DNA from: Clostridium sp.
GTDB taxonomy: Bacteria > Bacillota_A > Clostridia > Lachnospirales > Lachnospiraceae
Reading direction: 5' to 3'
DNA: 31,426 nucleotides
Assembly: GCA_023666975.1 (NCBI GenBank)
Contig: JAMPAW010000028.1
Coordinates: forward strand, 1-31,426
The notes beneath the pieces are model-generated. The model was not told the origin of the DNA and made no database searches. It saw only the letters and a list, made by a program, of their open reading frames with translations. Both the position numbers and the translations under genes were made by a program. Below, one piece after another: positions 6,775-15,819 of this stretch (its first letter is position 1; every line of letters starts with the position of its first letter).

Positions 6775-8205
6775 ATGGAACAGAGCAACGATTGCTTTTT
6801 TTCACTGGAAGAAGCATTGGAAATGATTCTTATGTTTGATAAAAAAGGCGAGATTCTCTATGCAAATGCTGCGGCGCAGAAGAAGCTGGAATATGATGAC
6901 TTGTGTGGCACAAACATCAGTGACATATTTCCGAATACGTTTAAAGCGGCGGACGATGGCTTTGAAACGGATTATCCGTTCGGAGAGGAATTGCAGAATC
7001 TTGTCATATATCGAAAGAATCTGACCTGTTTTCCTGTGGAAACCAGAATTATTGTAAACAAACAGGATTCTGATAAGTACATATGCATGGCCAATGATAT
7101 ATTGGAGAAGAAGTTCTTAAACCGTGAGATTGAACAGGTGAGACAGGAGGCAGAGGAGGCACTTAAAGTAAAGTCCGAATTTGTTGCCAACGTGACACAT
7201 GAACTGCGGACACCGGTAAACGGTATACTCGGTAATGTCAGAGAATTGTTAGATCGTGCCACCGAGCTTGAGGTGAAACGGCCGCTGCGAATGATTGAAC
7301 GCTGTTGCGGCGATATGAATAAGATTATCAACAATATTCTGGACTTCTCGAAATTGGAAGCGGGTAAGTTTACGCTGGAGTCTCGGACATTCCATTTCCG
7401 GAATATGTTGGATTATGTGAAGTCTAATCATATCAACAAAATTACAGAAAAGGGTTTGGACTTTTTTATGACGGTATCTCCACAGGTGCCGGAGTATATT
7501 ATCGGTGACGAGCTGCGGATTGTACAGATTCTCAATAATCTTTTGTCGAATGCGCAGAAGTTCACTTCCGTGGGAAAGATTTCTCTTGAAGTCGTGAAAA
7601 CGGCTCAGGTAAATAATAAAGTAGAACTGTTTTTCATTGTGAAGGATTCCGGTATCGGAATCGATAAGGAAGATATGAATCGGTTGTTCCAGAGTTTTTC
7701 GCAGGTTGATGCATCCATTTCCAGAAAGTTTGGAGGCACTGGCCTTGGACTGTATATTTCCAGGGAATTAGTGGAGCTTATGGGCGGAAGAATCGAGGTA
7801 GAGAGCGAGAAAAACAGAGGAAGCACATTCTCTTTCTCTATCTGGGTAGGTCTTACGGAAGAAGATGCCAAAAACGTATCACAGACAGAGCCGGCCAATC
7901 TGTTTACCACCTCATATTCATCGATGGCTTCTGCCGAAGAGGACGACCTGCAGACGGTGAGACAATACGGTACACAGGAGAATCTGGATACACTTAAGCG
8001 CAATCTGTCTAAGTTGATTCTCTGTGTGGAGATGGAGAATTGGGAAAAGGCTGAAATGTTTATGGAGACAATCCGGCAATTGGCAGAAGGGGCTCCGCAG
8101 GAGGTCAGCCGATTGATATTGCGTTTGAAAATGGCAGTTCAAAAGGAAAATTATGATAAAATAACCGCTGGTTTCGAGGAATTAATGAAAACCTTGGAAT
8201 CATAG
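6775..8205 (+). CDS. Soluble PAS-containing sensor histidine kinase
   Basis: A 476-residue kinase with no membrane segment. Residues 8-110 look like a PAS sensor (MFDKKGEILYANAAAQKKLEY), 120-140 a coiled coil, and 132-200 the dimerisation domain with His142 in VTHELRTPVNGILG. The ATPase domain covers about 245-365: N-box LNNLLSNAQKF (Asn259), DSGIGI (291-296), F-box, and GGTGLGLYIS. The sequence around these boxes is that of hybrid kinases, but there is no receiver. Instead about 100 residues follow, ending in a helical, Trp/Glu/Lys-rich region (CVEMENWEKAEMFMETIRQL) without a phosphorylatable His. It probably phosphorylates the two flanking REC/HD-GYP proteins. I chose ATG 6775, since GGGAGG (6763-6768) is 6 bases upstream. 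Confidence 0.9.
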   Translation: MEQSNDCFFSLEEALEMILMFDKKGEILYANAAAQKKLEYDDLCGTNISDIFPNTFKAADDGFETDYPFGEELQNLVIYRKNLTCFPVETRIIVNKQDSDKYICMANDILEKKFLNREIEQVRQEAEEALKVKSEFVANVTHELRTPVNGILGNVRELLDRATELEVKRPLRMIERCCGDMNKIINNILDFSKLEAGKFTLESRTFHFRNMLDYVKSNHINKITEKGLDFFMTVSPQVPEYIIGDELRIVQILNNLLSNAQKFTSVGKISLEVVKTAQVNNKVELFFIVKDSGIGIDKEDMNRLFQSFSQVDASISRKFGGTGLGLYISRELVELMGGRIEVESEKNRGSTFSFSIWVGLTEEDAKNVSQTEPANLFTTSYSSMASAEEDDLQTVRQYGTQENLDTLKRNLSKLILCVEMENWEKAEMFMETIRQLAEGAPQEVSRLILRLKMAVQKENYDKITAGFEELMKTLES

Positions 8206-8215
8206 GGGGTGTAAT

Positions 8216-9277
8216 ATGATGAATAATGAGTTCAATAAAAGCGGTAAAACCGTTCTTATTGTAGATGATGTAGAGGTAAACAGAATAGTATTAGAGGAGA
8301 TTATTGTAGGCATGGGTTGTCATCCTGTTCTGGCTGAGAGCGGGGAGCAGGCCTTAGAACTGTTAAAGGAATTTTTACCGCAGTTGATTCTCACGGATAT
8401 TTCCATGCCGGAAATGGATGGTTATGAGTTGTGCAGTATACTCAAGAAGAGTAAAAGAACAGAAAATATTCCGGTCGTGTTTATCTCCGCCTATAACGAA
8501 TCCCAGGATATTGTAGAGGGATTTTCAAAAGGCGGCGCAGATTATATTACCAAGCCTTTTATTTCGGAAGAGGTGCAGGCAAGAGTGGGCGTTCATCTTA
8601 AACTCTATGAAATGGCACAGGAGCTTAGGGAAATGAACCGGCGTCTTCAGGTCTCTGTCGGCGAACAGTTAAAGCAGATGGAGCAGGAGAAGAAGAATAT
8701 TTTGTATGCACTTGCCGGTATTGCGGCGCAGGATTCTTCTTATGAGAAGGCATATATGGAACGGCTGGGAAAAAACTGCCGGACATTAGCGCAGGGGCTG
8801 CAGCTTTCGCCTCTGTTTGATGAGAAAGTTTCCGATTCATATATTGATACAATAGAATTGGCAGCACCTCTCTGTAATATCGGAAATATCGGAATTTCAA
8901 AGGAAATTCTGCAAAAGAAGACAGAGTTGACTGCCGAAGAAGAAGTTGAATTGCAAAGCCATACAGCTATAGGCGCTAAACTGCTTATGGATTTGCATGG
9001 TAGTAGTGATTATAATGATTTTATCAAGATTTCAACTGATATCGCACATTATCATCATGAAAATTGGGACGGAAGTGGGTATCCCAACAGGCTTTTGAAA
9101 AACGAGATTCCTCTTGCAGCGCAGATTGTTTCCGTGATGGACCGGTTCTGCACACTGACAGAGAATTCTGCCCACAGCAAAGAGGAAGCTCTTGAGATGA
9201 TGAAGGAAGAAGCCGGAACGAAATTTAATCCTGATATTTTTGAGATATGTTGCAAGATATCACGTCAGTTTACTTGA
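8216..9277 (+). CDS. Response regulator with degenerate HD-GYP domain
   Basis: A 353-residue paralogue of the protein at 5611 with the same layout. The receiver (about 11-130) is intact: Asp61 in LTDISMPEMDG, Ser91, Lys113. The HD-GYP half (about 160-350) keeps YHHENWDGSGYP (GYP at 288-290) and SHTAIGAKLL. However, the HD pair itself is replaced: where active members read LHDIGKIGIP this protein reads LCNIGNIGIS, with Cys220-Asn221, and the following Lys is Asn. The N-terminal GEHTRR motif is missing and VADVYDAL has become VMDRFCTL. It therefore should not hold the metal centre and is probably inactive as a phosphodiesterase, perhaps binding the nucleotide or the active paralogue. GGGGGT precedes ATG 8216; ATG 8219 is an equally good start. 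Confidence 0.9.
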   Translation: MMNNEFNKSGKTVLIVDDVEVNRIVLEEIIVGMGCHPVLAESGEQALELLKEFLPQLILTDISMPEMDGYELCSILKKSKRTENIPVVFISAYNESQDIVEGFSKGGADYITKPFISEEVQARVGVHLKLYEMAQELREMNRRLQVSVGEQLKQMEQEKKNILYALAGIAAQDSSYEKAYMERLGKNCRTLAQGLQLSPLFDEKVSDSYIDTIELAAPLCNIGNIGISKEILQKKTELTAEEEVELQSHTAIGAKLLMDLHGSSDYNDFIKISTDIAHYHHENWDGSGYPNRLLKNEIPLAAQIVSVMDRFCTLTENSAHSKEEALEMMKEEAGTKFNPDIFEICCKISRQFT

Positions 9278-9317
9278 GTAAAGTCATTACATAAATTATG
9301 GCGAAGGGGATGAGATT

Positions 9318-10133
9318 TTGCTGACAGATGAGGAATTTTTAAGGATTGCCGATTATATGAAGGACCGCTACGGCATAGAATTACACCAGAAGAAGGTTAT
9401 TGTAAACGGGCGGTTAGAGAATTATATCAAGCGTGGAGGATGGAGAAATTTCGCTGAATTCATGAATGCAGTAGAGAATGACAAATCCGGTACACAGGAA
9501 GCTATGCTGGTTAATTTCCTCACAACAAACCACACATATTTTATGAGGGAATTTGAGCATTTTGAGTACTTTAAAGGAGTGGTACTCCCATGGCTGAAAA
9601 AGAAGGAAAACGCAAAGAAGGACCTGCGGATTTGGTGCGGTGCCGCATCATCTGGTGAGGAACCCTATATGATTGCCATGGTGCTGGCAGACTTTTTTGG
9701 TCTGGACCGCAAACAGTGGGACACAAAGGTCCTGGCTACCGATATTTCGACAAAGGTATTGAAACAGGCGATGGCAGGTGTTTATAGCGCAGATCAATTG
9801 AAAAAAATGCCTGAGCAATGGAAAAGGCATTTCTTCAAACCGCTGGCAGGCGGCACACAGTATCAGGTGACGGATGAGTTGAAGCAGGAAGTTATATTCC
9901 GTCAGTTTAACCTAATGGACCCGTTTCCTTTTAAGAAGAGAATGCATACTGTATTTTTACGTAATGTGATGATATATTTTGACGATGCAACCAAAAAGCA
10001 ATTAATCCAAAAGGTATATGATGCTTTGGAACCAGGAGGATATCTGTTTATCGGAACAACGGAGACGCTTGACAGAGGAAGTACACCGTTTCAGATTATC
10101 CAGCCGTCGATATTTAGGAAGAGAGAAGGGTGA
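9318..10133 (+). CDS. cheR: Chemotaxis protein methyltransferase CheR
   Basis: A 271-residue protein of normal CheR length. Residues 1-75 form the helical N-domain, ending in NFLTTNHTYFMRE. The methyltransferase domain has the S-adenosylmethionine loop RIWCGAASSGEEPY (104-117), VLATDIS (138-144) and FLRNVMIYFD (213-222). It methylates glutamates on the receptor cytoplasmic helices, here presumably the MCP encoded at 14368. The start is TTG 9318 with AAGGGGA 7 bases before it; no better ATG exists upstream, and the next in-frame ATG (MKDRYG) would cut into the conserved N-terminus. CheB follows after six bases, so the pair is translationally close. Confidence 0.94.
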   Translation: MLTDEEFLRIADYMKDRYGIELHQKKVIVNGRLENYIKRGGWRNFAEFMNAVENDKSGTQEAMLVNFLTTNHTYFMREFEHFEYFKGVVLPWLKKKENAKKDLRIWCGAASSGEEPYMIAMVLADFFGLDRKQWDTKVLATDISTKVLKQAMAGVYSADQLKKMPEQWKRHFFKPLAGGTQYQVTDELKQEVIFRQFNLMDPFPFKKRMHTVFLRNVMIYFDDATKKQLIQKVYDALEPGGYLFIGTTETLDRGSTPFQIIQPSIFRKREG

Positions 10134-10139
10134 TAGTGG

Positions 10140-11171
10140 ATGAAACCAATCAGAGTTTTGATTGTCGAAGACTCAATGGTGTTTAGACAACTGTTGGTTC
10201 AGAATTTAAACAAAGACCCTGCCGTGGAGGTTGTAGGAACTGCTAACGACCCGTTTGAGGCAAGGGATGCAATTTTGAAATATAAACCGGATGTGATGAC
10301 GTTAGATGTGGAACTTCCGAGGATGAATGGAATTGAGTTTCTACGCAAACTCATGCCGCAGTATCCGCTGCCGGTTGTGGTAATCAGTTCATTGAGCGAT
10401 AAGGTATTTGATGCGATGCATGCAGGCGCAGTCGATTTTGTCGCAAAACCGGCTGTATCGAACCGGGCGCAGTTGGAGGATTTTATTCGGAATGAACTTC
10501 TGGTAAAGATTAAGATTGCTTCGACGGCCAAGATTAGCAACATCAAAAAGAAAGTGATGGAAAATACGGAACAGCAGCATTTGGCACCCAATAAGAATAA
10601 TCTGATTGTGGCTATTGGTGCTTCGACGGGAGGAACGGAAGCCATATATGATGTGGTAAAGAATTTTGGGACGGATATCCCCGGTGTCGTCGTCGTACAG
10701 CATATGCCGCCGGGATTTACAAAAATGTATGCCAAGAGGTTGAATGACCAGTGCCGCATTCAGGTAAAGGAAGCGGAAACAGGAGACAGAGTACTTCCGG
10801 GCCATATGTTAATTGCCCCTGGTGGGGATAGGCATATGAGGCTGGTGAAGATAAATGGAGTTTACCAGGTGGAAGTCAAGGCCGGTCCCAGAGTAAACGG
10901 GCATTGCCCGTCAGTGGAGGTTCTCTTTGAGTCTGTCGCCAAGGTGGCGGGAGCGGATGCCGTGGGAATTATTCTGACAGGAATGGGAGGCGACGGTGGT
11001 AAAGGGCTGCTTGCTATGCGCAAGGCGGGTGCCAGAACTATCGGACAAGATGAGTCAACTTGTGTTGTCTATGGAATGCCTAAGGTTGCTTATGACTTAG
11101 GTGCAGTGGAATATCAGGAAAAGTTAGGTGATATTGCAAGAAGGACATACTCGTTATTAAATAAAATGTAA
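10140..11171 (+). CDS. cheB: Chemotaxis protein-glutamate methylesterase CheB
   Basis: A 343-residue protein with an N-terminal receiver (1-120; Asp56 in TLDVELPRMNG, SS at 83-84, Lys103) and a C-terminal methylesterase (154-343). The catalytic triad is visible: Ser162 in GASTGG, His188 in QHMPPGF and Asp285 in TGMGGDG. It removes methyl groups from, or deamidates, receptor residues; phosphorylation by CheA relieves inhibition by the receiver. Together with CheR it means that the pathway has methylation-based adaptation. It starts six bases after cheR and is followed by a CheY-like gene 12 bases on. All domains look intact. Confidence 0.95.
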   Translation: MKPIRVLIVEDSMVFRQLLVQNLNKDPAVEVVGTANDPFEARDAILKYKPDVMTLDVELPRMNGIEFLRKLMPQYPLPVVVISSLSDKVFDAMHAGAVDFVAKPAVSNRAQLEDFIRNELLVKIKIASTAKISNIKKKVMENTEQQHLAPNKNNLIVAIGASTGGTEAIYDVVKNFGTDIPGVVVVQHMPPGFTKMYAKRLNDQCRIQVKEAETGDRVLPGHMLIAPGGDRHMRLVKINGVYQVEVKAGPRVNGHCPSVEVLFESVAKVAGADAVGIILTGMGGDGGKGLLAMRKAGARTIGQDESTCVVYGMPKVAYDLGAVEYQEKLGDIARRTYSLLNKM

Positions 11172-11183
11172 AGGAGAGAGGCT

Positions 11184-11576
11184 ATGAAAATTCTACTGGC
11201 AGAAGATGATTTTGTAACAAGAAAATTTATGACAAGTTTCCTGTCAAAGTATGGTGAATGTGATGTCACTGTTGACGGAATGGAAGCCGTGGATGCGTTT
11301 ATGATGGCGTTAGAAGACGAAGAACCTTATGATCTGGTTTGTCTCGATATTATGATGCCGGTCATGGATGGATATCAGGCACTTGTGGGTATCCGTAATC
11401 TGGAAAAGGAGAGGAATATCCCGGAAAAAGATGCCGTTAAAGTGATTATGACCACTGCTTTGAATGAGGAGAGAAATGTCAAAATGGCATTTGAACTAGG
11501 ATGTACAATATATTCCGGTAAACCAATCGATCAGGAGAGGTTTGAACAGGCGATGAAGAAGCTTGACCTGATTTGA
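11184..11576 (+). CDS. CheY-like single-domain response regulator
   Basis: A 130-residue stand-alone receiver: acidic pocket EDD at 7-9, phosphoacceptor Asp55 in CLDIMMPVMDG, Thr90/Thr91 and Lys113. It has no output domain, so it must act by binding a partner. In flagellar systems that is FliM; no flagellar gene is seen here, so the target may be one of the other cluster proteins or lie elsewhere. Insertions such as LEKERNIPEKDAVKV make it slightly different from classical CheY of about 120 residues. The ribosome binding site AAGGAGAG precedes ATG 11184. CheA, encoded next, is the probable phosphodonor. Confidence 0.88.
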   Translation: MKILLAEDDFVTRKFMTSFLSKYGECDVTVDGMEAVDAFMMALEDEEPYDLVCLDIMMPVMDGYQALVGIRNLEKERNIPEKDAVKVIMTTALNEERNVKMAFELGCTIYSGKPIDQERFEQAMKKLDLI

Positions 11577-11616
11577 TGAAAGAATAGTATTAGAACACGC
11601 AGGAAAGGAGTAGAAA

Positions 11617-13791
11617 ATGGCTGAAGGATTTAATACGGATGACATGCTTGACATGTATCTGTTTGAGAACACCCAGCTGCTGGAGCAGCTTCAGGAAACC
11701 GTTCTTGAACAGAAGGATGCAGACTGCTTTGACGAAGACAGCATAAATGAGATATTTAGAACCATGCATACCATTAAAGGTTCATCGGGTATCATGATGT
11801 TTGAAGATATAACGGCTGTTTCACATAAGCTTGAGGATGTTTTCTATTTTCTGAGGGAATCTCATCCTGATAACGTTCCGCATCTTGAATTAGTGGAGCA
11901 TGTTTTGGAGGTGGAGGATTTCATCTCAAACGAAATGGAAAAGATTCGTAACGGCGATCCGGTTGACGGTGATGCCAGTGATATTATTGCGAATCTTGAC
12001 AAATTCTTGAATAAAATTAAGAATGGCGCAGTGGAGGACGGGCAGGAACTACCTAAGGAAAATGTCCATGAGGAACCGAAACAGTTCTATATTGCTCCGG
12101 TTGCCACAAGTGCCAGCCGGTTTTATAAGATTTATATTACATTTTTCCCGGAAACGGAAATGTCAAATGTCCATGCTTATAAGGCCGTATACGCATTAAA
12201 GGAGATTGCAGAAGACTTATTGTATTCTCCGGAGGATATCATTACCGACGAGAGCAGTGCACAAGACATCATTGAGAATGGTTTTAAAATTCTCTTACAG
12301 GCGCAATGTACAGAGGAAGAGATACGTAAGATTATCGGTGTCGGTTATGATATTGAAAAGGTTGATATCTACGAGTGTAAGGCAGATGAATTCCTGTTAG
12401 GCTTTGATTTTGGCGATCAGGACGATGCACAGGCAATGGCGATTGACTTGGAGTCGAGCGTGGAGGAAATCGAGACAAAAGCAGAGGCTGCACAGCAGGA
12501 ACAGGAGGAGCCCAAAGAAGCTCCTAAACCACCGAAGCCACAAATTGCACCCGGTGATTTCGTTATCAAGTCGAAGGAACCCGGCAAGCCGAAGAAATTG
12601 GCAAAGGATAGAAGTAAGGCGGAAAAGGCTTCCTTTATCAGCGTTAATGTGAAGAAGATGGACCAGCTGATGGATTTGATTGGAGAATTGGTTATTTCGG
12701 AATCCGTGGTATTGCAGAATCCGGATTTGAAGGTGCCGGGGCTGAATCTTGACCGTTTCAATAAGGCAGCCTCACAGTTGTCCAAGATTTCGACAGATTT
12801 ACAGGATGTTATCATGTCGATGAGGATGGTTCCGCTGGCGAATACTTTCCAAAAAATGAACCGAATTGTCTTCGACGTTTCCAGAAAACTCGGAAAAGAC
12901 ATCGAGTTTGAAATGGTGGGTGAACAGACAGAGGTAGATAAGAATATTATTGAACATATATCCGACCCGTTGATGCATTTAGTTAGAAATGCAGTAGACC
13001 ATGGTATTGAGACAAACGAGGAGCGGGTTGACAGTGGTAAGCCGGATAAAGGTAAAGTGACTTTGTCGGCGAAGACAGAGGCCGGTAAGGTTTGGATCAG
13101 CGTAGAGGATAACGGCGCAGGTCTTGACCGCAAAAAGATTCTTGCAAAAGCAAAGAAGCAGGGGTTGTTAGATGAGAACAAACCAGATGAGGCTTACACA
13201 GATAAGGAAGTATATCAGTTTATTACGCTTCCGGGATTCTCCACGAATGAACAGGTAACAGAGTATTCAGGACGTGGCGTAGGAATGGATGTCGTTGTTC
13301 AGAATCTTCAGTCCATTGGCGGTATGCTGGATATAGAGAGTACCCCAGGAATGGGAAGTGTGATGAGCTTGAAAATCCCGTTGACGCTGGCTATTGTTGA
13401 CGGAATTGTCATAGAGACAGGAACCTCTGCATTTGTACTGGAGACCGGTGTGATTAAAGAATTTGTCCGGGTAAAAGAGGACATGATGATTTATGAGCCG
13501 AACGGAGATGAGTACATTATGATAAGAGGGGAGTGTTATCCGGTACTCCGTCTCGGTCGCTGGTATGGTTTAGATCAGTATCGGGAATCCGTGGAGGATG
13601 GAGTAATGTTAATCCTGGAGGTGGAAAATCAAAGAGTCTGTCTCTTGGTCGACAAGCTGATTGGCGAACAGGAGATCGTGGTCAAGCCGATTCCGTCTTA
13701 TATCAAGAAAGTTAAGGGAATATCCGGATGTACACAGCTTGGCGACGGAAGTATTGCTTTGATATTGGATGCCGCCGGGTTAATGGAATAA
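11617..13791 (+). CDS. cheA: Chemotaxis histidine kinase CheA
   Basis: A 724-residue protein with the full CheA domain order. P1/Hpt (1-105) has phosphorylatable His51 in TMHTIKGSSG. A region at about 165-270 (YKIYITFFPETEMSN...) fits a P2 regulator-binding domain, followed by a Pro/Lys/Glu-rich linker (290-340). Then come P3 dimerisation (345-410), the P4 ATPase (about 410-585; N-box HLVRNAVDHG near 453-462, DNGAGL at 498-503, GRGVGMDVV near 552) and a P5 CheW-like domain (588-724). It autophosphorylates in complex with receptor and CheW and passes phosphate to CheY, CheB and possibly the REC/HD-GYP proteins. AGGAAAGGAG precedes ATG 11617. All catalytic boxes are present. Confidence 0.96.
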   Translation: MAEGFNTDDMLDMYLFENTQLLEQLQETVLEQKDADCFDEDSINEIFRTMHTIKGSSGIMMFEDITAVSHKLEDVFYFLRESHPDNVPHLELVEHVLEVEDFISNEMEKIRNGDPVDGDASDIIANLDKFLNKIKNGAVEDGQELPKENVHEEPKQFYIAPVATSASRFYKIYITFFPETEMSNVHAYKAVYALKEIAEDLLYSPEDIITDESSAQDIIENGFKILLQAQCTEEEIRKIIGVGYDIEKVDIYECKADEFLLGFDFGDQDDAQAMAIDLESSVEEIETKAEAAQQEQEEPKEAPKPPKPQIAPGDFVIKSKEPGKPKKLAKDRSKAEKASFISVNVKKMDQLMDLIGELVISESVVLQNPDLKVPGLNLDRFNKAASQLSKISTDLQDVIMSMRMVPLANTFQKMNRIVFDVSRKLGKDIEFEMVGEQTEVDKNIIEHISDPLMHLVRNAVDHGIETNEERVDSGKPDKGKVTLSAKTEAGKVWISVEDNGAGLDRKKILAKAKKQGLLDENKPDEAYTDKEVYQFITLPGFSTNEQVTEYSGRGVGMDVVVQNLQSIGGMLDIESTPGMGSVMSLKIPLTLAIVDGIVIETGTSAFVLETGVIKEFVRVKEDMMIYEPNGDEYIMIRGECYPVLRLGRWYGLDQYRESVEDGVMLILEVENQRVCLLVDKLIGEQEIVVKPIPSYIKKVKGISGCTQLGDGSIALILDAAGLME

Positions 13792-13816
13792 AATTATAGA
13801 AAGGAACGGTAATCAT

Positions 13817-14371
13817 ATGGATGAAACAAGCGAATTGAAGAAGCAGGCAGCAGGTGTTCAGCTTATTTCAAGTGATGAGAACAATGAGAAGGGCAAGTAT
13901 ATGACCTTCAAATCCGGAAACGAGTATTTCGGGCTGGCCATTCAATATGTGAATGAGATTATCCAGATGCAGGAAATCACAGCGATTCCCGAAACAGAGG
14001 ATTATATTAAAGGTCTTATCAATTTGAGAGGAAAGGTTGTTCCCGTTATTGATGTCCGGCTGCGCTTCAAACAACAGCCAGTAGAGTACAACGACAGAAC
14101 GTGTATCATTGTCATTAACGTGAAGTCGACGGTAGTCGGGCTGATTGTGGAGAAGATTGCGGAGGTGGTTGAGATTAATGAGGACAATATATTACCGCCG
14201 CCTAAGATTGGACACACGGATAAAGCGCAGAATAAGTATGTTTACGGCATCGGTAAAGTAGGAAATGCCGTTAAGCTGTTACTGGACCCTGATAAACTGC
14301 TGAATGATGAAGATTTATCATTAGCAGAGCAGGTAAATGATATAAATAGTGTTGAAGAAGGAGATGTATGA
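13817..14371 (+). CDS. cheW: Chemotaxis coupling protein CheW
   Basis: A 184-residue coupling protein. The CheW fold runs from about residue 28 to 165 ([43 protein letters not shown]), and it has extra N- and C-terminal tails of 20-25 residues, the last one acidic. It bridges receptor and CheA P5 in signalling arrays. The ribosome binding site AAAGGAA lies before ATG 13817. The stop codon overlaps the receptor start by four bases (ATGA), implying coupled translation of CheW and its receptor. No receiver is fused, so this is CheW, not CheV. Confidence 0.94.
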   Translation: MDETSELKKQAAGVQLISSDENNEKGKYMTFKSGNEYFGLAIQYVNEIIQMQEITAIPETEDYIKGLINLRGKVVPVIDVRLRFKQQPVEYNDRTCIIVINVKSTVVGLIVEKIAEVVEINEDNILPPPKIGHTDKAQNKYVYGIGKVGNAVKLLLDPDKLLNDEDLSLAEQVNDINSVEEGDV

Positions 14372-15735
14372 TTATGAAAGACATTAAGATGAAAACAAGA
14401 ATGATTTTAGGTTTTGCTATTCTCATCATACTGATGATAGTCAATGTAGTGTATAGTGATATGGCATTAAAGAAAATTGTAGAAGTAGACGGTGCACAGG
14501 AACAATCCTATGTAAAAACTGCAAATGCAGTTTCAGTTGGACTGTTGTGTGTAGCGATAGTCGTTACAGTATTAATTGCGCTTTCCCTGATTAAGACGCT
14601 TAGCCGGTCGATTACACAGTTATCCGGAGCGGCAAAGGATATTGCGCTGGGACGTACCAACATTGAATTAGTGAAGCACGCTAATGATGAATTTGGTGAG
14701 TTGGTAGATGATTATATCAAAGTAGTTGAGAATATCAAAGATCAGGCTAAAATTGCCGAGGAAGTTTCCCATGGTAATCTGACGGTACAGGTTGTTCCGA
14801 AATCGGATGAGGATTTGTTAAGTATTGCGCTGAAGAAGCTGGTAGAAGATAATCTTCATACATTGTCCAATATCAGCGATGCAGGTTCACAGGTGACAGT
14901 AAGCTCTTCTCAGGTGGCAAGTGCAAGCCAGGCACTGGCACAGGGTTCTACGGAGCAGGCAAGTGCAATTGAGCAGATTACTGCTTCTATTGATGAAATT
15001 GCAGAAAAGACAAAAGCGAATGCAGAGGAAGCTAACTCTGCTGCTAGTCTGGTAGCCCGTGCTATTGCAGATGTAAAACAGGGAAATGAGCAGATGCAGG
15101 ATATGATGACGGCAATGCAGGATATTAATAAATCTTCAGAGAGCATTTCTAAGATTATTAAGACGATAGATGATATTGCATTCCAGACCAATATTTTAGC
15201 ATTGAATGCAGCGGTTGAGGCAGCAAGAGCTGGTGAAGCAGGAAAAGGTTTTGCCGTTGTGGCAGAAGAGGTTAGAAGCCTGGCAGCAAAGAGTGCAGCA
15301 GCATCCGGTGAAACCGCAGAGCTGATTGAAGAGTCTATTGACAGAGTAAGTGCAGGTTCCAAAATTGCAGATGATACAGCAAAGGCAATGGAGGAGATTA
15401 CAAAGGTTGTACAGGAAAGTGAGAAAATCATTAACGGTATTGCAGAATCCTCTAATTATCAGGCAACAGCAGTAGCTCAGATTGAGCAGGCAATTACACA
15501 GGTTTCTCAGGTGGTACAGACAAACTCTGCTACGAGTGAGCAGTGTGCGGCTGCCAGTGAGGAATTGTCTAATCAGGCATCCAGAATGCGTGAAATGCTT
15601 TCTATCTACAACTTAGGAAGCGGTATGGATATGGGTACTTCTTCCTTTGGAAGCAGTTCATCTTATTCGTCATCTTCATCAGCAAGTAATAATGAGCAGT
15701 TAATCTCATTAGGCGATGATTTTGGAAAGTATTAA
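14368..15735 (+). CDS. Methyl-accepting chemotaxis protein with minimal sensor
   Basis: A 455-residue receptor. TM1 is about 12-29 and TM2 about 53-76, leaving only some 23 residues outside the membrane, too few for a ligand-binding domain. Two HAMP-like segments follow (77-128 and about 128-178, the second with [19 protein letters not shown]). The methylation and signalling helices run from about 185 to 415, with the conserved hairpin tip [20 protein letters not shown] and [18 protein letters not shown] Ser-rich linker (428-445) ends in the C-terminal pentapeptide DFGKY, compatible with a CheR/CheB tether of the x-aromatic-x-x-aromatic type. It probably senses the membrane, an intracellular cue or a partner protein. 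The start overlaps cheW by four bases; GGAG precedes it. Confidence 0.93.
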   Translation: MIMKDIKMKTRMILGFAILIILMIVNVVYSDMALKKIVEVDGAQEQSYVKTANAVSVGLLCVAIVVTVLIALSLIKTLSRSITQLSGAAKDIALGRTNIELVKHANDEFGELVDDYIKVVENIKDQAKIAEEVSHGNLTVQVVPKSDEDLLSIALKKLVEDNLHTLSNISDAGSQVTVSSSQVASASQALAQGSTEQASAIEQITASIDEIAEKTKANAEEANSAASLVARAIADVKQGNEQMQDMMTAMQDINKSSESISKIIKTIDDIAFQTNILALNAAVEAARAGEAGKGFAVVAEEVRSLAAKSAAASGETAELIEESIDRVSAGSKIADDTAKAMEEITKVVQESEKIINGIAESSNYQATAVAQIEQAITQVSQVVQTNSATSEQCAAASEELSNQASRMREMLSIYNLGSGMDMGTSSFGSSSSYSSSSSASNNEQLISLGDDFGKY

Positions 15736-15748
15736 GATAGAATGGCTT

Positions 15749-15784
15749 GCGCCACAGAAGTGCCAAAACTTCTGTGGCGCTTTT
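15749..15784 (+). terminator. Strong terminator after the MCP gene
   Basis: GCGCCACAGAAGT (15749-15761) and ACTTCTGTGGCGC (15768-15780) form a perfect 13-bp stem around a 6-base loop, followed by TTTT. It starts 13 bases after the MCP stop codon and should end most transcripts of the cheR-to-MCP operon. Confidence 0.9.
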
Positions 15785-15819
15785 CGCTTAACAGTTAATA
15801 AAATAGGAGAGGTGATTTG

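Noticed and set aside
12417..13181. A 254-codon minus-strand frame inside cheA
   Set aside because: It is fully antisense to conserved CheA domains, has Ser/Phe-rich low-information content and no ribosome binding site.
14910..15431. A 173-codon minus-strand frame inside the MCP gene
   Set aside because: It is the antisense of the repetitive Ala/Ser-rich signalling helices, a common source of false long frames.
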